IMG/VR virus record: IMGVR_UViG_3300042261_001312
Span: 186,001-250,000 of that record
Length of the DNA stretch: 64,000 nt
Direction: 5' to 3' (one strand)
Origin: a virus
The position numbers were made by a program, and so were the translations under genes. The first letter of the stretch is position 1. Each line of letters starts with the position of its first letter. Below are positions 60,029 to 64,000 of the stretch, piece after piece. Below the pieces are notes generated by a model, which saw nothing but the letters and a program-made list of their open reading frames with translations, did no database searches and was not told the DNA's origin.

Positions 60029-60801
60029 AAATATGGACTTTTGAAAAGTGCAGAGAAGAAGCATTAAAATACACAACCAAAATAGAATTCAAAAAAAATT
60101 CAATGTCTGCATATACGATTTCAAATAGAAATGGATGGATGCCCGAAATATCAACCCATATGGTTAAAATTGGCAGTAAATATAAAAGATGTATATATAC
60201 TTACGAATTTCCTGATAATCATGTTTATGTTGGCTTAACTTTTAATTTAAATGAAAGACAAGTTAATAGAGATTGTCATGACAATGATAAAGTCACAAAA
60301 TACATAAAAGAGACCAATTTAACCCCAATTAGAAAGCAATTAACAGATTATGTTGATGTAGAAACAGCAATTAAATTAGAGGGCGAATTTCTTAATGTAT
60401 ATAGTGATAATGGCTGGCAAATATTAAATGTTGCTAAAACTGGGGGTATTGGAGGAGATACTTTATTTTGGACGAAGGAAAAATGTATAGATGTTGCTAA
60501 AAAATCTAAGAATAGAACAGAATTCGGTATAAAATATAGGGGAGCATATTCATCATCAATGAAAAATGGATGGATTAGTGAAATATATGAAATTTTAGGA
60601 AAAACACAAAAAGGTGGTAAACGAATACATTCTTTCGAATCATGTAAAGAAAAAGCAACTTTGTGCAGAACAAGAGCAGAATTTAAAATAAAATTTCCTC
60701 ACGAATTTAATGCTGCATATAACAATAAATGGCTTAATGAAATATGCTCACATATGATAAATGGTAAATTGAAACAAAATAAAAAATTATATTATGAATA
60801 A
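60025..60801 (+). CDS. GIY-YIG homing-type endonuclease with WTKE-repeat modules, paralogue 2, 258 aa
   Basis: Same architecture as the gene at 51460: a WTFEKC-x-EEALKY-type repeat, a GIY-YIG domain (YTYEFPDNHVYVGLTFNLNER), then two further repeats with WTKEKC and HSFESC starts. The two proteins align over their whole length with many identities, so they are recent relatives. Its stop overlaps the dCMP deaminase start by 8 nt, and its start overlaps the MerR-type gene by 4 nt, which shows an inserted mobile gene pair. Confidence 0.87.
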   Translation: MKIWTFEKCREEALKYTTKIEFKKNSMSAYTISNRNGWMPEISTHMVKIGSKYKRCIYTYEFPDNHVYVGLTFNLNERQVNRDCHDNDKVTKYIKETNLTPIRKQLTDYVDVETAIKLEGEFLNVYSDNGWQILNVAKTGGIGGDTLFWTKEKCIDVAKKSKNRTEFGIKYRGAYSSSMKNGWISEIYEILGKTQKGGKRIHSFESCKEKATLCRTRAEFKIKFPHEFNAAYNNKWLNEICSHMINGKLKQNKKLYYE

Positions 60802-61252
60802 ATGGGATGTAAAATTTAATGAATTGGCTAAACATGTTTCGAGTTGGTCAAAAGATAAATCAGTTAAAGTAGGTGCGGTCATCGTTAATCCAGATGATAA
60901 AAATCCAATTTCAATGGGTTTTAATGGATTTCCGTCAAAAGTAAATGAAGATATTGCTGAAAGACATGAAAGACCGTTGAAGTATTTTTATACTGTTCAT
61001 GGAGAAATTAATGCAATTGCAAATGCTGCAAAAAATGGACAAAGAACTAAAGGATGTGATATGTATGTAACTTATTTCCCTTGTTGCAATTGTGCGGGGG
61101 CAATAGTGAATGCAGGAATTAAACGTGTTTTTTGTGATGAAGCACCTGATTTCAATCATGAAAGATGGGGCGAAAATTGGAAAATTTCATCAACAATATT
61201 AGAAGAAGGTGGTGTAGAAGTAATTTATATGAATTATGATGCAAATAGATGA
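60794..61252 (+). CDS. dCMP deaminase, 152 aa
   Basis: Zinc-dependent deaminase motifs: TVHGEINAI (His/Glu) and YFPCCNCAGAIVNAG (Cys pair). The N-terminal VGAVIVNPDDKNPISMGFNG is standard. The length agrees with dCMP deaminases such as T4 Cd (about 190 aa), slightly short. It makes dUMP, the substrate for thymidylate synthesis, which fits an A+T-rich phage. The start overlaps the endonuclease gene by 8 nt and the stop overlaps the lysin-like gene by 17 nt. Confidence 0.93.
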   Translation: MNKWDVKFNELAKHVSSWSKDKSVKVGAVIVNPDDKNPISMGFNGFPSKVNEDIAERHERPLKYFYTVHGEINAIANAAKNGQRTKGCDMYVTYFPCCNCAGAIVNAGIKRVFCDEAPDFNHERWGENWKISSTILEEGGVEVIYMNYDANR

Positions 61253-61850
61253 ATTAACATATAAGACAAAAGAAATTAATAGATATAAGACACAATCTCC
61301 AAAAACTCAGATTGTATTGGCTACAAGTCTTAGGAAAAATAGTTATCATATTACCAGACTATTACATAAAGAATTTGGAAAAACCAAGAAATGGAATACA
61401 TATACCATTTCCAGAAGTGGCTTGATTTACAAGCATTTTGATCCAAAGCATCATAGTGATTTTTTGGGTATTAAGGAGGCAGATAAGCAATCAATTTCAA
61501 TTGTTTTGGAAAATATGGGCAGTTTATTTGAAACTGCGGATGGAAAACATATTAACTGGATTAATGAAATATGTGAAGAAGATAGAATGGTCAAAAGAAA
61601 TTGGATGGGTTATAATTATTGGGAGAATTTCACAGAGGAACAAATTAAAAGCACTGTTGAGTTATGTAAACAACTGTGTGATGAATTCGGCATACCAAAA
61701 GTTTTGATTGATTTTCATCATTATCATAAAGATACATTAAAATTTAAAGGAATTGTGTTCAGAAGTAATTATATCGAAGACAGTTCCGATATGAATCCGT
61801 TGTTTGACATCAATAAATTCAATGAAATGATCAATAGTGAAATCATTTAA
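61236..61850 (+). CDS. N-acetylmuramoyl-L-alanine amidase-like lysin (Amidase_2 fold), 204 aa
   Basis: The fold pattern is that of Amidase_2/PGRP: YTISRSGLIYKHFDPKHHSDFLG, then ISIVLENMG, WMGYNYWENFTEEQI and an SSDMNP end that could supply the last zinc ligand. It would cut the stem peptide from murein at lysis. The first zinc His expected near residue 30 (usual VIHHT) reads VLATS here, so the zinc site seems incomplete. Either the ligands are rearranged or it is not a classical zinc amidase. It overlaps the dCMP deaminase by 17 nt and precedes a late motif. Confidence 0.7.
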   Translation: MMQIDELTYKTKEINRYKTQSPKTQIVLATSLRKNSYHITRLLHKEFGKTKKWNTYTISRSGLIYKHFDPKHHSDFLGIKEADKQSISIVLENMGSLFETADGKHINWINEICEEDRMVKRNWMGYNYWENFTEEQIKSTVELCKQLCDEFGIPKVLIDFHHYHKDTLKFKGIVFRSNYIEDSSDMNPLFDINKFNEMINSEII

Positions 61851-61857
61851 ATTAATA

Positions 61858-61866
61858 GTATTTATA
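61858..61866 (+). promoter_or_regulatory. Putative late promoter motif GTATTTATA
   Basis: Exact motif 14 nt before the ATG at 61881. Confidence 0.65.
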
Positions 61867-61880
61867 TAGAAACTACAAAT

Positions 61881-62399
61881 ATGAGTAATATCAATAAAAA
61901 AAGTACGCCAGACCAAATGAGAGTATTTCTACGTAGAATGCGTGGAAAAGATGTCATTGTCAATGAAGAAGTAATAACCAAAAAATATATGGAAGTGCGT
62001 GATATGCTTAAAATTACACGCAAATTAAATGAAGATGTCAGTGCGGAGGATGCTGAAGATAATGAATTAAAAAAATCACCAAATAAAGTAACTATTTTTG
62101 ATCAAAAAATTGAAGAAGATAAATTCTTGAATATTTTCAAAGATATGGAGAGTGATGTAAATGTTAAATTCCTTGAATTAGAAGTAACTGATAATCTCGT
62201 ATTTTGGGGAGGAACAATTGATGGTATTATTCAATTTACATATGCAGTAACACCGTATGAAGATAAGAATAATGTATTATTTAATTATTTAGAGGACTTT
62301 ACACCAGATAATCCACAAAATACGGAAATTGTGAAAAGAGTTGAAGATTATTATAATACATTCGCAAAATATTGGCAAAATAATATAATTCAAAAATAA
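61881..62399 (+). CDS. Hypothetical protein, 172 aa
   Basis: The first ~50 residues are basic and helical (MRVFLRRMRGKDVIVNEEVI), followed by KLNEDVSAEDAEDNE with an L-N-E at 49-51, an acidic linker and a C-terminal ~100-aa alpha/beta domain (NVKFLELEVTDNLVFWGGTIDGIIQF). No family recognised. Layout and late motif match the possible packaged-protein group at 7-19 kb. It is directly followed (1 nt) by the two-TM protein. Confidence 0.7.
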   Translation: MSNINKKSTPDQMRVFLRRMRGKDVIVNEEVITKKYMEVRDMLKITRKLNEDVSAEDAEDNELKKSPNKVTIFDQKIEEDKFLNIFKDMESDVNVKFLELEVTDNLVFWGGTIDGIIQFTYAVTPYEDKNNVLFNYLEDFTPDNPQNTEIVKRVEDYYNTFAKYWQNNIIQK

Positions 62400-62400
62400 T

Positions 62401-63195
62401 ATGGCAAACTTTAATGTGAATCTAAATTTAAGTACTATAATTCTTATAGGTGTTATAGCATTTTTATTATTTGGTGGTAGCATCAAATTATATCAAAATA
62501 AGGTTGATAACCTTAAAGATAAACTTGAGACCGAAATTAAACTAAAAGATGCACTGATGGATAGCATCAGGTATCATAAAAATAAGTATAATGAATTGGT
62601 AGCGGAAAAACTTACCATTCAGGAAACTATTAAAAATCTAGAAAAAATCAACGGTCAACTCACTGCTTCACAGAAAGAATTAATGAGAAGGGTTATTGAA
62701 CTAAATGATAAAAATGCAGTAATTGCTGCAGCGTTAGTTCAGAATCAAATAATTATAGATTCATTGATACATCAAGGTCAGACGACAATAGATACGACAA
62801 AAAAGACAATTAATTTCAATGATAACTATAAGGAAGGTAAAAAGGAATTTTCGTATAGTTTTACAATTGGTAAAGTATTGCCTGCATATATGAACGAAAA
62901 ACCAACATTGCGTATTGATTCACTATATTTTCCAAATAAACAATTTATTTCATTCCAGTGGAAAAAGGTGAAAGGAAAAAACTATCCAATATCTTTCAGT
63001 GTTTCAAATTCAAACGATTTTTTCAAAACTGTTAATCTTGATAGTTATGCAATTCCCGCATTGAAAAAAGACGAAATTGATCCAAATAAATGGCAAAAAA
63101 TTGGAAATTTTTTCAGAAAAAATGGTCAGACTTTAATGTATATTGGTATTGGTGGTGCAGTTGGTGTAGGTACTTATATAATAATGACGAAATAA
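62401..63195 (+). CDS. Membrane-anchored coiled-coil protein, spanin-like candidate, 264 aa
   Basis: An N-terminal transmembrane helix (TIILIGVIAFLLFGG, about residues 12-27), a long coiled coil (30-120), a beta-rich domain (140-225) and a short C-terminal hydrophobic segment (GQTLMYIGIGGAVGVGTYIIM). The inner-membrane anchor plus periplasmic coiled coil fits an i-spanin or unimolecular spanin, and the lysin-like gene lies just upstream. It resembles DUF6808-type proteins of Bacteroides phages. A terminator follows. The spanin role is inferred. Confidence 0.68.
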   Translation: MANFNVNLNLSTIILIGVIAFLLFGGSIKLYQNKVDNLKDKLETEIKLKDALMDSIRYHKNKYNELVAEKLTIQETIKNLEKINGQLTASQKELMRRVIELNDKNAVIAAALVQNQIIIDSLIHQGQTTIDTTKKTINFNDNYKEGKKEFSYSFTIGKVLPAYMNEKPTLRIDSLYFPNKQFISFQWKKVKGKNYPISFSVSNSNDFFKTVNLDSYAIPALKKDEIDPNKWQKIGNFFRKNGQTLMYIGIGGAVGVGTYIIMTK

Positions 63196-63229
63196 TATAC
63201 TCACTTAGATGGGGACACTTATATTCAAC

Positions 63230-63270
63230 AAAGAACGCATGTTATATTTAATATGCGTTCTTTTCTTTTT
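63230..63270 (+). terminator. Rho-independent terminator
   Basis: An 11-bp stem (AAAGAACGCAT at 63230-63240 with ATGCGTTCTTT at 63253-63263), 12-nt loop and T-rich tail, after the spanin-like gene. Confidence 0.85.
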
Positions 63271-63296
63271 ATGATCAATTTTTTATGCTATGTGAA

Positions 63297-63305
63297 GTAT
63301 TTATA
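63297..63305 (+). promoter_or_regulatory. Putative late promoter motif GTATTTATA
   Basis: Exact motif between a terminator and the ATG at 63325 (19 nt). Confidence 0.65.
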
Positions 63306-63324
63306 AGCAACAGATATACATGGC

Positions 63325-63531
63325 ATGGATTCAAATGAAGTAAAAAAGATTGTAAATGACGAGATTAAGAAATTTGTCAATGATGAATTAGACAAAGAAA
63401 TGAAAAGAATTTTACATACTTCTAATAGTAAAACTAGAGGAGAAATGGTAACGTCATTGAAGGATGCATTGGAAGCAGTTGTTAAAGTATTATGGCAGAA
63501 AAAAGATTTCTGGAAAGTTGACATTAAATAA
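63325..63531 (+). CDS. Small helical protein, 68 aa
   Basis: Fully helical and charged: DSNEVKKIVNDEIKKFVNDELD with a repeated I/F-V-N-D-E pattern, then a basic end (VLWQKKDFWKVDIK). No family recognised. It has a late motif upstream and the next gene begins 8 nt after its stop. The internal near-repeat (IVNDEIKKF/VNDELDKEM) suggests a coiled-coil oligomer. Confidence 0.65.
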   Translation: MDSNEVKKIVNDEIKKFVNDELDKEMKRILHTSNSKTRGEMVTSLKDALEAVVKVLWQKKDFWKVDIK

Positions 63532-63539
63532 TATGTGAC

Positions 63540-64000
63540 ATGGGAAGAAGTGTTGAATATAAAGGAGTTACAATTGAAATTAATTTCGACGATAAACGAA
63601 ATTCATATTCTTATATGATTTATAGAAATGGTAAACCTTTAAGGGGTAATATGGGAATTAAAAATGATGTAGAAGCACTAATGAGAGCAAAAGACTATGT
63701 TGATACTCGTCTTACAAATGAAGAAGTTAAACCAACACTTAAAAATCCAGTAAGTACACAATCAAAGAACTTTGAAAAAATTTTTAAAAACACTATGAAC
63801 AAAAATGATATCAAATTGAATGAGGTTGATGAATTATTGACCGAAAAAGAACAGTCGCTAAAAAAGAAAATTTTTAGTTTGGCTAAAATGGAATCATTGG
63901 TATTTTCTGATCCAAAATTATCGGCAGTATATGATGAAATGGCTGAAAATGGTGAAGAAAAATATGGTTATCACTACAATGAAACCATTCAGAATATGAT
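63540..64000 (+). CDS. Hypothetical protein, 3' end outside window
   Basis: Open from the ATG at 63540 to the window end (153 codons). Begins MGRSVEYKGVTIEINFDDKR, a small beta-type domain of ~50 aa, then a charged segment with L-N-E and L-T-E tripeptides (IKLNEVDELLTEKEQSLKKK) before the next domain. This matches the layout of the 7-19 kb multidomain proteins. Function unknown, and truncation prevents more. Confidence 0.65.
   Translation, partial: MGRSVEYKGVTIEINFDDKRNSYSYMIYRNGKPLRGNMGIKNDVEALMRAKDYVDTRLTNEEVKPTLKNPVSTQSKNFEKIFKNTMNKNDIKLNEVDELLTEKEQSLKKKIFSLAKMESLVFSDPKLSAVYDEMAENGEEKYGYHYNETIQNM

Noticed and set aside
6519-63305. Reading the motif as T4 late promoters TATAAATA on the minus strand
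   Set aside because: The reverse complement matches T4 by sequence, but all downstream genes on the minus side are antisense, and the sites sit just upstream of + genes, so the + orientation is the useful one.
1-64000. tRNA genes, expected because of the CCA-adding enzyme
   Set aside because: The intergenic gaps are short and AT-rich, and I saw no cloverleaf with a TTCGA-type T-loop; a dedicated scan could still find one.

Overview
This window looks like part of a large, strongly A+T-rich, T4-like contractile-tailed phage (myovirus, probably a jumbo phage) that infects a member of the Bacteroidota. The phage assignment rests on a gp25-type baseplate wedge protein, a gp6/baseplate-J-type wedge protein, large tail and fibre proteins, a family B DNA polymerase, a gp46/gp47-type recombination nuclease, a toprim primase, an amidase-like lysin and many homing endonucleases. 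The host inference rests on translation starts in A-rich leaders with almost no Shine-Dalgarno sequences, and on four promoters that fit the Bacteroidota pattern TTG-N18-20-TAnnTTTG. Every gene but one (a small heat-shock protein) is on the + strand.

Layout. 0-6.5 kb: replication genes, namely an intein-split SNF2-type helicase, a QueC-like enzyme and a PolB. 6.5-19.3 kb: accessory, multidomain late genes (Nudix, WYL-like, tandem kinase-fold, tRNA nucleotidyltransferase fused to a 2H phosphoesterase, PD-(D/E)XK-like, HAD, CheY-like, ParB-like). 19.4-23.2 kb: a glycosyltransferase and four genes of unknown role. 23.2-42 kb: baseplate and tail, with huge proteins carrying Thr/Ser-only stalks. 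42.1-45.2 kb: three glycosyltransferases and a methyltransferase. 45.3-49 kb: two more tail/fibre proteins flanking a cassette of ribbon-helix-helix protein, RuvC-like nuclease and GIY-YIG nuclease. 49.2-61.3 kb: nucleic-acid metabolism (phosphoesterase, primase, sigma factor, fused SbcD-SbcC, dCMP deaminase) with inserted endonuclease cassettes and Hsp20. 61.2-63.2 kb: probable lysis genes. 63.3-64 kb: further late genes, the last cut by the window end.

Two promoter classes stand out. The motif GTATTTAT(A/T/G) lies 13-39 nt (once 78 nt) upstream of structural, accessory and mobile genes (22 sites). Host-type promoters precede the SbcCD fusion, the phosphoesterase, Hsp20 and one endonuclease cassette. 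A phage ECF-like sigma factor at 53.2 kb is the obvious candidate reader of the GTATTTATA motif, a functional parallel to T4 gp55 and its TATAAATA late promoter.

The most unusual content is the set of multidomain proteins at 7-19 kb. Their domains are separated by L-x-E tripeptides, and two start with short N-terminal segments resembling T4 capsid-targeting peptides. They may be polyproteins packaged in the head and cut by a prohead protease. The second unusual theme is the load of mobile endonucleases: an intein plus about eight free-standing nuclease genes, several paired with a tiny DNA-binding protein gene. All functions are read from motifs by eye; no database search was run.
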